This document shows, one piece after another, positions 20,201 to 29,186 of a stretch of 64,000 nt of DNA. Source of the DNA: Arenibacter sp. F20364 (GTDB lineage Bacteria > Bacteroidota > Bacteroidia > Flavobacteriales > Flavobacteriaceae); NCBI RefSeq assembly GCF_023015905.1, contig NZ_JALKBD010000008.1:1-64000 (forward strand), read 5' to 3'. The notes below the pieces were generated by a model, which was given only the letters and a program-made list of their open reading frames with translations, was not told where the DNA came from and did not search any database. Each line of letters starts with the position of its first letter. Positions within the stretch are counted from its first letter, which is position 1. Both the position numbers and the translations under genes were made by a program.

Positions 20201-20431
20201 GATGCTTCCTTCATAAGGTTGAAGCAAGTGGAATTGGGATATACCTTTCGCAAGGAGGACATTAAACTCGGAGATTTAAAAGTGTTTTTGAGAGGATACA
20301 ATATCCTTACCATGTTCTCGGACGTTGCCGATTTAGGTCTGGATCCTGAAGCCAATGGCTATTATGATTTTAGGCAGAGCACCTATCCCTCTTTACAGAC
20401 CTATACCTTGGGGCTTAATTTTAGCTTTTAA
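17225..20431 (+). CDS. SusC-family TonB-dependent oligosaccharide transporter (PUL 1)
   Basis: This is a 1068-residue outer-membrane importer. The order is a signal region (about 20-40), a carboxypeptidase-like regulatory domain (about 60-130, ISGSVSD to NVTLTED), a TonB-box-like DEVVVLGYT, a plug domain with the SusC hallmarks DGAAAIYGARAANGVILITTKRG, and a long beta-barrel ending in an aromatic residue (LGLNFSF). It has no STN signalling domain, unlike the SusC at 54867, so it is probably not controlled by sigma/anti-sigma signalling. It works with the SusD lipoprotein 64 bp downstream to import the glycan fragments cut by PUL 1 enzymes, probably carrageenan. Confidence 0.93.
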   Translation: MKIKWLTNVGGKGSPNKKFRLLKLTTAFLLTITVNANHSAISIKFTDAGENFSTKEIQQTISGSVSDAMGPLPGVSIVIKGTSQGTTTDFDGNYSIEVADNAAILVFSYLGYKSQEVPVGSNTVLNVTLTEDTSELDEVVVLGYTTRKKGELTGSVSTVSSDEIEKAGNKDLAKSLSGRVPGLIISDRGGLPGSTDGNDITLLIRGKSTLNNNSPLILIDGITASSFSHLAPQDIESLTVLKDGAAAIYGARAANGVILITTKRGKTGKPSVNFSSSYNVSSFSATPDLMSSEEYAIYNNEIAERNGTPLPFTQEDINNYASGTDPINYPNTDWADLTFVKSSPESRNSLSISGGSEHVNYFVSGDLVEQVGMYHSGDLDFSQKQVRSNIDIDLTDSFTLGVDLSGRFGDRNQPGVSEGEIYSRINTNEPTEVGVYPNGLPGWGGENGANPYVMSTNESGFIKRIDNELRGKFSFDWRLDNLVDGLRAKGFAGVTRMNNDIKSWYTPWTVYTFQEGSGEYIPSQGFAQGQGRQRTLRESFWKYDELLLNATLYYSKVLGGNHSISGFVGIEQSTSNQRSFWAERRGFPTDDHPELFAGSDDGQQSYGESQEWGRLNYFGSFSYDFKKKYFIDFTIRHDGSSNFGPGKRFGTFPSVAGSWAIHQESFMENVDWLNTLKLRASWAKMGNDRIAPFQYLTRYNYGGPTNNAQPNYAVFGSPGVSYNGYTSANVPNPNITWETAYMKNLGLNFTMFGNKLSGDINYFYQNREDILVTRAAAIPDAAGITLPAENIGKVDNFGLELELGWRDQVNDNFSYNFGANFTQAKNEVVYLAEAADVPEWRKREGHSMDSYVTYPTAGIFRDQGQVDATHVKLAGTIEGEPIYLDTDGNGSIDANDRVRAYSSNVPEIQFGVFGGFNYKDFDFSFLFQGQAEAEMLIFFERPGARPDFLFNERWTPDNRNARYPRAYNTGDPYSTNQSGSSANFEGADLWLHDASFIRLKQVELGYTFRKEDIKLGDLKVFLRGYNILTMFSDVADLGLDPEANGYYDFRQSTYPSLQTYTLGLNFSF

Positions 20432-20495
20432 GGAAGTGTTCTAATAATTAACCTTGGAAATCAAAAGTAAGAAGATAAAAATAAAATATAAGGAT

Positions 20496-22199
20496 ATGAA
20501 AAATCTAAGATTAGCATATTTATGGGCGGTTTTGGCCCTTGTTATAGGTGCCGGATGTGAGGATGTATTGGATACTGAGGCATCTGATGCCTTCGCAGAG
20601 GATTTAATATACAGTGACCCCGTTCAAGTTGAAAGGTTGGTGTTCCCGGTTTATAATAGTACCGAGAGTTGGGGTTTGAACAAATTTCAATGGTGGTCCA
20701 GAAGGTTTAATATTGAAGTTGGTTCTTTTGAAGCGCGATTCAATTTTAATGATCTGGATCAACTTAGGCTAAGAGCAGGATGGACTCCAAGTAATGTGGG
20801 AGTTCTAGGTGAAAAGTGGAGTAATTATTGGAGTTATATAAGGTCGTCCAATGAGTTTCTGGATAAAATAGATGATTCTGAGGCCATGCAAGCCGATCCT
20901 GAAAAGGTGAGCCTCCTTAAGGCGGAAATGAAATTTTTAAGAGCCAATATTTATACGAAGTTAATAAAGTATTACGGTGGAGTTCCTATTTTGGAAAATG
21001 CCTTGGGACTGGATGATAATTTCGACTTGGTACGTAATAGTTATGAGGAGTGTGTGGATTTTATTGTAAAGGAATTGGACGAAGCTGCTGCTATATTACC
21101 TGAAACCAGACCGGCGAGTGAATTTGGAAGAGCTACTAAATTGGCGGCCCTGGCTGTAAAATCCAGGACTTTATTGTATGCGGCAAGTGAGCTGCATGAC
21201 CCAAGCACTGCACCTAACGGGCCTCTATACGATTATACCAAGTCCACCAAATGGCAAGATGCAGCCAATGCGGCTAAGGCGGTAATTGATCTCGTTGGGG
21301 CTAAAGACCTGATAGCAGTTTCGGATGCCACGGATTATCATAATTTATTTTTGTCCCCAAATGAGGACATATTGTTTGCCAGAGCTTTTAGCGGAGCCTA
21401 TTACGATTTTGGAACGGACGCCAATTCCCTTTGGAATCAGACCCAGGCCCCAAGTGGCTATGGTGGATGGGCATTGTCTTCCCCAACACATAATTTTGCT
21501 CTTTTGTATAATATGGCTGACGGAACCAGCACTTCCGAAGGGGGTTATGACCCTACGAGTCCTAACGAGAATAGGGAATTAAGATATTATGCCGACCTTA
21601 ACTATAACGGTGCCCAATTTAGAGATCGTGATGTACAATATTATTTGTCCGAGGATGTAGATGCTTATCCTCACGGTTTGGATTCTCCACAAGGCTTGGG
21701 AAATACAGGGCATTCTTCAAAGACTGGATATAATATTAGGAAATTTCAAGATGAAAGTGTGGGGTTGACCGATGTCTCCCCCAATCGTCCCTATATTCTG
21801 TATCGATTGGCGGAAATTTATTTGAACTATGCCGAGGCACAATATCATTTGGGCGAGGAAGGTATTGCCCGCGAATTTGTTAGTAAGGTGTCTACAAGAG
21901 CGCTTCAACCTGCAATTACTTCTTCAGGAGCCGAATTGTTGGAGGATATAAAAAGGGAAAGAAGGGTGGAACTTGCCTTTGAAGGGCATAACTTCTTTGA
22001 TGAAAGACGTTGGATGAACGAAGATCATCTAGGTTTTGAGGTAAAAGGACTTAAATGGACCAAAGCCTCGGATGGCACAGTGTCCAATGAAGAGTATACC
22101 GTGGTCAATAGGCCCTGGTTTGAACGTCAATACTATTTGCCAATTCCAGCTTCGGAGGTTGAAAAAGCCCCTTCAATGGTTCAGAATGATGGATATTGA
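20496..22199 (+). CDS. SusD-family glycan-binding lipoprotein (PUL 1)
   Basis: This is a surface lipoprotein of about 567 residues with lipobox GAGC (cysteine about residue 21) and the SusD helical TPR scaffold: WSNYWSYIRSSNEFLDKI, then LKAEMKFLRANIYTKLIKYY, and near the C-terminus ERRVELAFEGHNFFDERRW. A longer reading from a TTG at 20454 adds a charged 14-residue extension before the signal sequence; the ATG at 20496 gives a clean signal peptide and is preferred. It caps the SusC at 17225. It is followed by a strong terminator and so ends the operon. Confidence 0.92.
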   Translation: MKNLRLAYLWAVLALVIGAGCEDVLDTEASDAFAEDLIYSDPVQVERLVFPVYNSTESWGLNKFQWWSRRFNIEVGSFEARFNFNDLDQLRLRAGWTPSNVGVLGEKWSNYWSYIRSSNEFLDKIDDSEAMQADPEKVSLLKAEMKFLRANIYTKLIKYYGGVPILENALGLDDNFDLVRNSYEECVDFIVKELDEAAAILPETRPASEFGRATKLAALAVKSRTLLYAASELHDPSTAPNGPLYDYTKSTKWQDAANAAKAVIDLVGAKDLIAVSDATDYHNLFLSPNEDILFARAFSGAYYDFGTDANSLWNQTQAPSGYGGWALSSPTHNFALLYNMADGTSTSEGGYDPTSPNENRELRYYADLNYNGAQFRDRDVQYYLSEDVDAYPHGLDSPQGLGNTGHSSKTGYNIRKFQDESVGLTDVSPNRPYILYRLAEIYLNYAEAQYHLGEEGIAREFVSKVSTRALQPAITSSGAELLEDIKRERRVELAFEGHNFFDERRWMNEDHLGFEVKGLKWTKASDGTVSNEEYTVVNRPWFERQYYLPIPASEVEKAPSMVQNDGY

Positions 22200-22291
22200 T
22201 TTTTCTTGTTGAAATCTTTTAAATGAGATGTGATAAAAGGTAACTCCTAGGGGTATTTTAAGAATTTAGTTTTAATTGAGTTAGTGCAAAG

Positions 22292-22324
22292 GCCATCCAA
22301 TAATATCTGGATGGCTTTTTTTTT
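22292..22324 (+). terminator. Rho-independent terminator after PUL 1 susD
   Basis: GCCATCC (22292-22298) pairs perfectly with GGATGGC (22309-22315) across a 10-nt loop and is followed by nine T (22316-22324). It lies 93 bp after the susD stop and marks the end of the first operon. Confidence 0.9.
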
Positions 22325-22472
22325 ATGTTACAATGGTAGTTTTTTTAGAGTATATGACTAATAAGACTGTGCCATCATAATGTGTTGTTTGGGATGCTTT
22401 CATAATCCAGAGTGTGCAAGATCTGATTTTGGGGGTATTTATCAGTGGATAGACATATTGAAGCAATGGTTC

Positions 22473-22905
22473 CTATATGGAATTAATGTAGGTAGATAGG
22501 TTTATTTCCCGCCTGATATCCATTTTTTTTCTCAAGCGGTGTCTGGCTACATGGACGCTGCCTAGCGAAATACCTAATAAGTAAGCCATTTCCTTTCCGC
22601 TAAAATTGAGTTTGATGAGGGCACAGATTTTTAAATCGGCCGAACTTAAATCAGGGACTTTTTCTAGTAGTCGCTGGTAAAACCCTTCATTTTGGGATAA
22701 AAATCGATTGTTAAAATCGTCCCAGAGGTTAACGGAACGCTTTTCGATTGATTTTAAAAGGGTTCTGGTAGAATTGTTCAAGTCCGATTTTTCTATATGA
22801 TCACTTAGAAGTTTAATCAGTTTTTCGCGTTCAAAATAAAAATCGATTATAGTCTTTAGGACACAAAAGTGCGATTAGGGTGGTAAAAACCAATAGCAGA
22901 TTCAT
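22473..22905 (-). pseudogene. Remnant of a LuxR-type HTH regulator, frameshifted
   Basis: The intact part (22473 to about 22874) encodes the C-terminus of a Bacteroidota LuxR-like regulator. There is a coiled-coil lead (YFEREKLIKLLSDHIEK), then DLSSADLKICALIKL and the HTH segment MAYLLGISLGSVHVARHRLR. Upstream this frame is closed by a TAA at 22875-22877 and has no ATG. A second frame starts with ATG at 22905, encodes a hydrophobic helix (NLLLVFTTLIALL), and ends at a TGA near 22831. One base shift would fuse the two into about 145 residues with a membrane anchor. Full-length relatives carry a large sensor or TPR region that is absent here. It begins 13 bp after the lacI stop. A decayed regulator is most likely; a sequencing error in a small gene is the alternative. 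Confidence 0.65.
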
Positions 22906-22917
22906 TGTTGTTTAAAA

Positions 22918-23964
22918 CTATTTATTTTGGAATAGTAAAGAACTGTCAGCAAACTTTTCGTTGACAGAGGATTCCCTTATGTTGAGTTCACCATTAAGAA
23001 TAATCGTTTCTGGCTGGTCTGGCCCTTTGTCTATAAGTTGCAATAAAAGATCCGCTGTCTTTTTTCCCATTTCAAAAGTGGGTTGTTTAACACTGCTCAG
23101 TTGGGGAGTGTTTAATTCGGCCATTTGGGTTTCGGTAAAACCCATTACCGCAATGTCTTCGGGAACGCGAAACCCCTGGCTTTTAAGTCTTTTTATGACA
23201 CCAAAGGCCACAAGGTCGTTAAAGCAGAAAAAGGCATCCGGAAGATCATTGTTATAGATGAGGTCCTCAATGATGGCAATGCCATCCTTGGCCTGCAGGC
23301 CTCCTTCTATCACCTTATAATTCGCCTTTGGAATTCTATGTTTATCCATGGCCTTCAAAAATCCCTGGATTCGATCGTTGGAAACACTTAAATTCTTGTA
23401 TCCGGAAAGATGATATATTTTTGTATACTGCTGACGGAGGAGATGTTCGGTAGCGAAGAAACTCCATTTTTTATTGTCGAAGAGTACTTTGGAGGCTGGC
23501 AGGGATTCCTCCACTCGGCCCATAAATACTATAGGGTATCCGTTTTGGTATTGTTTTAAATAAAAACTCATATTATTGCTTTCAACCGTTGGGGCAATAA
23601 TAAGACCATCGACCATATTATGGATCAGGGTTTTAACATTCGCTAATTCTTGTACGGCATCTTCGTCAGATTGCATTATCAGAACTTGATACCCGTTGGA
23701 TATGAATACTTCCTGTATTCCAATAATGATTTCTGAATAGTATTCATTAACAAATTCCGGCACTACAATACCAATGTTGAAGGTTTTCTTTTGGCTGAGT
23801 TTTTGGGCAATGGGATTAGGATGATAGCCCATTTCCTCCGCGGTTTTTAAAATGAGTTCCTTGGTCTCCTTTTTGATGTCATACTTGTCATTGAACGCTC
23901 TGGAAACAGAGGAAATGGAAACATTTAATCTCTTGGCGACGTCTTTAATCGTGGTGTGTTTCAT
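22918..23964 (-). CDS. LacI-family transcriptional regulator
   Basis: This is a 348-residue regulator with an N-terminal LacI helix-turn-helix (TTIKDVAKRLNVSISSVSRAFN, about residues 3-24) and hinge region (to about 60, ending NPIAQKLSQKK). A periplasmic-binding-protein-like sensor domain follows (about 62-335, starting NIGIVVPEF). It is divergent from the susC at 24263, with 298 bp between them. That spacer holds two palindromes of the LacI/GalR type with the central ACGTT expected for this family. It is the likely regulator of PUL 2 and of itself, responding to a sugar or sugar acid from the substrate. Ligand and sign of regulation are unknown. Confidence 0.9.
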   Translation of the reverse strand: MKHTTIKDVAKRLNVSISSVSRAFNDKYDIKKETKELILKTAEEMGYHPNPIAQKLSQKKTFNIGIVVPEFVNEYYSEIIIGIQEVFISNGYQVLIMQSDEDAVQELANVKTLIHNMVDGLIIAPTVESNNMSFYLKQYQNGYPIVFMGRVEESLPASKVLFDNKKWSFFATEHLLRQQYTKIYHLSGYKNLSVSNDRIQGFLKAMDKHRIPKANYKVIEGGLQAKDGIAIIEDLIYNNDLPDAFFCFNDLVAFGVIKRLKSQGFRVPEDIAVMGFTETQMAELNTPQLSSVKQPTFEMGKKTADLLLQLIDKGPDQPETIILNGELNIRESSVNEKFADSSLLFQNK

Positions 23965-24118
23965 TATTCAATGCTGTTAAATCCTTTCCAAATAAACATT
24001 AGTAAGCCATGCGAAGCATTCCTAAATCAATAATTAAAGGGTGTGCCTGTTGCAATACTGCTAATTTCTTAATAGATAAATTTTTGATTTCCCAAAATTA
24101 CTTAAAATAATTACAATA

Positions 24119-24134
24119 TCGGAAACGTTTCCGA
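24119..24134. promoter_or_regulatory. LacI-type operator 1
   Basis: TCGGAAACGTTTCCGA is a perfect 16-bp palindrome with a central CG, the standard form of a LacI/GalR-family site. It lies between the divergent lacI and susC genes. Confidence 0.75.
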
Positions 24135-24149
24135 AAATTTAAACCGTTT

Positions 24150-24165
24150 TCGGTAACGTTTCCGA
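24150..24165. promoter_or_regulatory. LacI-type operator 2
   Basis: TCGGTAACGTTTCCGA differs from operator 1 at one base. The centres of the two sites are 31 bp apart, close to three helical turns, so two dimers or a tetramer could bind on the same DNA face. Confidence 0.7.
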
Positions 24166-24187
24166 TGATTTTTTTTCTTGAATCTGA

Positions 24188-24215
24188 TTTTGAAAACCAT
24201 TGATGAAATACTTTG
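24188..24215 (+). promoter_or_regulatory. Possible promoter of PUL 2 susC
   Basis: TTTTG (24188-24192) and TACTTTG (24209-24215) roughly match the Bacteroidota -33 TTTG and -7 TAnnTTTG elements, with one base short in the -7 box. They lie about 50 bp before the susC ATG and just downstream of the two operators. Weak match; not proof of a start site. Confidence 0.3.
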
Positions 24216-24262
24216 GCGTTAATTAACTCTAATTTAACATTTTAGTAATTAACTGATAACCA

Positions 24263-27200
24263 ATGAAAAGACTCAAACTTTTAATGATGATTTTTCTGAG
24301 CTGTGGCAGCCTGCTATGGGCTCAGGAGAAAACGGTAAGCGGATCGGTGACCGATTCGCAGAATGTACCCCTTCCAGGCGTAAACGTTGTGGAAGTTGGG
24401 ACCACCAACGGAACCCAAACCGATTTTGACGGAAATTATTCCCTTAGTGTAAATGCGGGGTCTTCCCTTCAGTTTTCCTATATAGGTATGGTATCCCAGA
24501 CCATTGTGATAGCAGGGAAGTCCACAATTAATTTGCAGATGGAAGAAGATGCTTCCCAATTGGATGAAGTCGTAGTGGTTGGGTATGGTACCCAAAAGGC
24601 GGTAAATCTTACGGGTTCTGTAGAAACGGTAAAGGCAGAGGAAATTGCCAGACAACCAGTAGCACAGGCTTCACAGGCCTTGGCCGGTCTGGTACCCGGA
24701 CTTACGGCAACACAATCCAGTGGACAGCCCGGTGAAGACGGTGCGGCCATACGTATACGAGGGATTGGAACCCTTGGTAGCGGGGCAAAGAATAATCCAC
24801 TAATTTTGGTTGACGGAATTCCGGATGATATCAATGGACTTGACCCCAGTGATATAGAATCGATTTCTGTTTTGAAGGATGCCTCGGCATCCGCCATTTA
24901 TGGTTCCAGAGCCGCGAATGGGGTTATTCTGATAACGACCAAGAGGGGTAAGGAAGGCAAACTGTCTACCAGCTTTAACTCTTATGTTGGTGTTCAGAGT
25001 ATTGCCCAAAACCTCAAATTTTTGGATGCTCTGGGTTATATGGAAGCGTTTAATTCTGCAGAACCAGGGGCATTCTCTGAGGAAACTCTCCAAGCGTACA
25101 GAGACGGTAACGGAGTGGGTACTGAAGCTTTGCCCGATACCGATTGGGTAGATCTACTGTTTTCCTCTGCAGCCATACAGCAGTATCATAGTCTGTCCGT
25201 ACGTGGCGGCTCAGAAAAACTGAAAGCGGCTACTTCAATTTCTTTTACGGATCAGGATGGAAACGTTCCGAACTTTAATTTTAAGCGATATAATGGCCGA
25301 TTTAATTTGGATTACAATCTAAGTGAGAAGTTAGATCTGGCCTTCGATTTAAATTTTAGAAGGGAACTGAAAAGTCAGCCAGCCGGATTAAATCTCCTGA
25401 CTAGGTCCGCATATCGTTTACAGCCCTTATTCATTGCGATTAACGACGATGGTACATATGGGTCCGGTTTTAACGGAAGTAATCCGGTAGCCCTGGCCAA
25501 CTCCACGGCCTTGGACCAAACTACGAACAATTATGTTAGGGCATTGGTGAAAGCCACCTATAGGCCTTTCAATAATTTTTCTATTTCTGCTACTTATGCT
25601 CCTCAGTATTTGGATGTTGATCAAGACGATTATAGGGCAAAATATACGTATTATGACGGATCCGGAGCTCCTCCACAGGTAACAGTGGGGGAAGGTTCTT
25701 CAGAAAGTTCAGTGTATAAGGAAACATTTACTTCCTTTCAGGACAACTTTAATGCTGTTGCCAATTGGGATAAGGACTTTGGAGACCATAGTTTGTCATT
25801 ATTGGCGGGATACGAATTCCTAAAGTTTAAGTCCGAGGTTTGGTCGGCCAGTAGACGGGGATTTGTGCTGGATGAATACAGAGGGTTGGACAATGGTCTT
25901 CCAGATACCCAATTAAATTCCGGAAGTTCCACATTAAATGGACTGGAATCATTATTTGGGAGGTTCAACTATGCCTACAAAAACAAATACTTATTGGAAG
26001 CAAACGTAAGGAAAGATGCTTCATCACGTTTTGCCAAAGGGTATAGATCAGCAACCTTTCCATCATTTTCACTGGGATGGGTAGTGTCCGAAGAAGGTTT
26101 TTTGAGCAATAGTGAAACTCTTAATTTCTTGAAATTTAGGGCTTCTTGGGGGCAATTGGGAAATCAATTTATTTCCTCAGGAAATAACTTTCCATATACC
26201 TCACTATTTGGCTTAGGAAATGCAAATGCCACTATTGGTGGTGTACCTGTAGTTGGCGGGGCCCAATTGGTGCTGGCCAATTCCCAATTAAGATGGGAAA
26301 CCGGAGAGACACAAAACATTGGTGTAGATGCCAAGTTTTTTGGGAGTAAATTATCGTTTACCGGAGAATATTATGTGCGTAAGACAAAAGATATATTATT
26401 AGGGGTTACTATCCCAACCTCTGTAGGTTTGGAGGCTCCGGTGCAAAATGCCGGGGAGGTATGGAATACTGGTTATGACCTCTCGTTAGGATGGAACGAT
26501 AACATTGGAGAGAATTTTAGATATGGATTTAACTTTAATTATTCTGATTTTGACAATGAAATCAAAAATTTAGGAGGTTTAAGCCAGTTGCCTCTCGGGA
26601 ATACTATTAATCGTGTTGGTAGTGAAATTGGAGCTATTTATGGTTTAAAGGTAGAGGGATTATATCAGGAAAGTGATTTTGATACCAATGGAAATTTGAA
26701 TTCAGGATTACCGGTGCCCGGATTTGGGGCTATACAGGCAGGTGATATTAAATATGCCGACGTTTCTGGACCTGACGGGGTTCCGGATGGGCAACTTACC
26801 AATGACGACCGTATGATAATAGGAAGTGATATTGCCAATAAAAACTGGGGCTTGGAACTTTTTGCCGAATATAAAGGGATCGATTTTTCAGTATCCTTTT
26901 TAGGTTCCGGAGGCAGGGATCTGGTACTTGAGGGAGATGCAGGATGGGCCTTTTACAATGCCGGGAAAATTCAAGAATGGCAGGCAGACTATTGGACGCC
27001 CACCAACACCACAGCTGCTTATCCCAGGTTGCACCCGTCCAGTGCACACCCTAATTGGCGTGTAAATGAAACTTGGATGCATGATGCTTCCTATACGCGT
27101 TTGAGAAATGTAACCCTAGGTTACCAATTGCCCAGAAACCTTGTGGACAGTATAAATATTACTAACGCAAGAGTCTATATATCCGGTCAGAATTTGGCCA

Positions 27201-27310
27201 CTTGGGACAATATGCCGGAGGGTATTGATCCCCTGACCCCACAGTTTTCTACTGGAGCTTTCTATCCAGTTACCAAAATATTTACCATGGGTCTAAATGT
27301 TACTTTCTAA
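24263..27310 (+). CDS. SusC-family TonB-dependent oligosaccharide transporter (PUL 2)
   Basis: This is a 1015-residue SusC with signal peptide (1-20, ending LLWAQ), carboxypeptidase-like domain (about 22-95), DEVVVVGYG TonB-box region, plug with SVLKDASASAIYGSRAANG, and a barrel ending MGLNVTF. No STN domain is present, in keeping with control by the LacI regulator next door. It is the first gene of PUL 2, and its stop overlaps the extended susD reading frame. It imports the still unidentified PUL 2 glycan; the enzymes downstream suggest a sulfated, anhydro-sugar-containing galactan. Confidence 0.93.
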   Translation: MKRLKLLMMIFLSCGSLLWAQEKTVSGSVTDSQNVPLPGVNVVEVGTTNGTQTDFDGNYSLSVNAGSSLQFSYIGMVSQTIVIAGKSTINLQMEEDASQLDEVVVVGYGTQKAVNLTGSVETVKAEEIARQPVAQASQALAGLVPGLTATQSSGQPGEDGAAIRIRGIGTLGSGAKNNPLILVDGIPDDINGLDPSDIESISVLKDASASAIYGSRAANGVILITTKRGKEGKLSTSFNSYVGVQSIAQNLKFLDALGYMEAFNSAEPGAFSEETLQAYRDGNGVGTEALPDTDWVDLLFSSAAIQQYHSLSVRGGSEKLKAATSISFTDQDGNVPNFNFKRYNGRFNLDYNLSEKLDLAFDLNFRRELKSQPAGLNLLTRSAYRLQPLFIAINDDGTYGSGFNGSNPVALANSTALDQTTNNYVRALVKATYRPFNNFSISATYAPQYLDVDQDDYRAKYTYYDGSGAPPQVTVGEGSSESSVYKETFTSFQDNFNAVANWDKDFGDHSLSLLAGYEFLKFKSEVWSASRRGFVLDEYRGLDNGLPDTQLNSGSSTLNGLESLFGRFNYAYKNKYLLEANVRKDASSRFAKGYRSATFPSFSLGWVVSEEGFLSNSETLNFLKFRASWGQLGNQFISSGNNFPYTSLFGLGNANATIGGVPVVGGAQLVLANSQLRWETGETQNIGVDAKFFGSKLSFTGEYYVRKTKDILLGVTIPTSVGLEAPVQNAGEVWNTGYDLSLGWNDNIGENFRYGFNFNYSDFDNEIKNLGGLSQLPLGNTINRVGSEIGAIYGLKVEGLYQESDFDTNGNLNSGLPVPGFGAIQAGDIKYADVSGPDGVPDGQLTNDDRMIIGSDIANKNWGLELFAEYKGIDFSVSFLGSGGRDLVLEGDAGWAFYNAGKIQEWQADYWTPTNTTAAYPRLHPSSAHPNWRVNETWMHDASYTRLRNVTLGYQLPRNLVDSINITNARVYISGQNLATWDNMPEGIDPLTPQFSTGAFYPVTKIFTMGLNVTF

Positions 27311-27329
27311 TTCTATAATTTATTATAAA

Positions 27330-29141
27330 ATGAAAAATATAAAATATATAATCGCATTTAGCATCGGTTTCCTCTTTCTTGGAGCCTGTGAAGATACTGT
27401 TTTGAACCTGGAAGATCCGGGTAGTCCAACGGACGCCACCTTCTTTAGAACCGAGGCGCAATTGGAGGTGGCCCTAACGGGAATTTATGAAAGTTTGAAC
27501 TATGTGGGAAGTGTGCCGTTTCCCCAAATGCTGGACCACACTACTGATTATGCCTTCAACAGGGGTAATGTAGATGGAACGGTACCGGCCACGACTGGTG
27601 GGTTGACCTCCACAGAGGGTATTGTCAACCGATTTTGGAATAACTTTTATACGGGTATCCAAAGGGCCAATAACCTTTTGACTAATATGAACAGGGCTCA
27701 AGAGGTAACAGAACCAAGTCGTTTTGAAGAGATTAAGGCAGAAGCCCTCTTTCTAAGGGCAATTTTCTATAGTTATCTGACCGAACTTTACGGGGATGTA
27801 CCCTTTAGGACAGAGGTTACCTCCTTGGAAGAGCTGGAAATAATTGCCAGAACTCCTAAGGCGGATATTGTTGCAAATATTATTCAGGATTTGGAGGAAG
27901 CGGCCAGTATTTTGCCTTTGACACAGACCGGCAACGCACGTGGAAGGGCTTCCGCAAATGCAGCAAATGCATTGATAGCGCGTATCGCGCTTTACAACAA
28001 CCAATTTGCTCTGGCCGAAAGCGCAGCCTTGAAGGTGATGCAATCGGATGAAAAACCGAGCTTATTTCCCAATTATGAAACTTTGTTTTCCGATGAGGGA
28101 GTGGGTTCTTCCGAAGTACTCTTGGATATGTCCTATACCACAGGAACTAAAACCCATGGATTGTCACAAAGGCAAGGCAGTAGGTTTGGTGGCTGGTGTC
28201 AATTGGTGCCCGCGCAACAAACCGTGGATAGTTACGAGACGATCAACGGGCTGCCTATTGATGAAGACCCCGATTATGATCCGGCCAATCCATTTGAAAA
28301 TAGAGATCCAAGACTGGCGGCCTCAATAGCATTGCCCAATAACGTATGGACAGGACACATTATACAACAGCACAGCGATAGTATTGCTACCTGGCGAGTA
28401 GAGAATGGAGTGAAGATAGAAAGGGTTTTTAATCCGAACGCTGCCAATCCAGGCGGCCGGAAAGTAGTGGATCCTTATGACGGTACCGAATATGTTGCCG
28501 GAGGGGCCAATAGATTTACCTCTTTTACCGGGTATTTTTGGAAAAAATTCTCTGATGCCCCTACTTTGCTAGGTGCACTTTCTGGGGGCCCCAGTCCGCT
28601 TAATTCTGAGGAGACCATTTATTTAATTCGTTATGCCGAAGTGTTATTGAATTATGCGGAAGCAAAAATAGAGGCAGGAACCATAGATGCCACTGTATTG
28701 GATGCAATCAATGAGGTTAGACAAAGAGCCTACAACAATAGTGGAATCACCTATCCGGCGGTAACGACCACGGATCAGGCCGAGCTTAGAAAAATAATTA
28801 GAAGGGAGCGCAAAGTGGAACTTGCCGATGAAGGATTGAGATTATTCGACATTAGGAGATGGGGCATAGCCGATAAGCTGATGAATACGACCCTTCTAGG
28901 TGGTCCGGCCAATGGATTCAGTAAAATTGGAGGGGAACTTGGATTTGTACCCGATATTGATGAAGATGGCTTTATTTCTTATGATGGAGCACCTACCATG
29001 CCCAGGGTAGAGTTGGGTAATTTGGATTTTAGGGAAGTGGAAGTAAGGACGTTTGACGCTGGGAAGCATTATTTATGGCCTATTCCCCAGGCCGAAGTTG
29101 ATGCCACTGGTGGAGTAGTAACCCAAAATCCCGGATATTAA
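27330..29141 (+). CDS. SusD-family glycan-binding lipoprotein (PUL 2)
   Basis: This is a surface lipoprotein of about 603 residues. Starting at the ATG at 27330 gives a normal signal with lipobox LGAC (cysteine about residue 20). An earlier in-frame ATG at 27297 lies within the end of susC and adds eleven residues before the signal, so it is less likely. The SusD hallmarks are EALFLRAIFYSYLTELYGDVP and, near the C-terminus, RRERKVELADEGLRLFDIRRW. It pairs with the SusC just upstream. A strong hairpin follows 45 bp after its stop. Confidence 0.92.
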   Translation: MKNIKYIIAFSIGFLFLGACEDTVLNLEDPGSPTDATFFRTEAQLEVALTGIYESLNYVGSVPFPQMLDHTTDYAFNRGNVDGTVPATTGGLTSTEGIVNRFWNNFYTGIQRANNLLTNMNRAQEVTEPSRFEEIKAEALFLRAIFYSYLTELYGDVPFRTEVTSLEELEIIARTPKADIVANIIQDLEEAASILPLTQTGNARGRASANAANALIARIALYNNQFALAESAALKVMQSDEKPSLFPNYETLFSDEGVGSSEVLLDMSYTTGTKTHGLSQRQGSRFGGWCQLVPAQQTVDSYETINGLPIDEDPDYDPANPFENRDPRLAASIALPNNVWTGHIIQQHSDSIATWRVENGVKIERVFNPNAANPGGRKVVDPYDGTEYVAGGANRFTSFTGYFWKKFSDAPTLLGALSGGPSPLNSEETIYLIRYAEVLLNYAEAKIEAGTIDATVLDAINEVRQRAYNNSGITYPAVTTTDQAELRKIIRRERKVELADEGLRLFDIRRWGIADKLMNTTLLGGPANGFSKIGGELGFVPDIDEDGFISYDGAPTMPRVELGNLDFREVEVRTFDAGKHYLWPIPQAEVDATGGVVTQNPGY

Positions 29142-29186
29142 TAAATAATACTGAGTTAGATAGTTTGTTTTTGTTAGTTTTAGAAA

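Noticed and set aside
20454-20495. TTG start giving a longer SusD.
   Set aside because: It adds a lysine-rich stretch before a clean lipoprotein signal that begins at the ATG at 20496.
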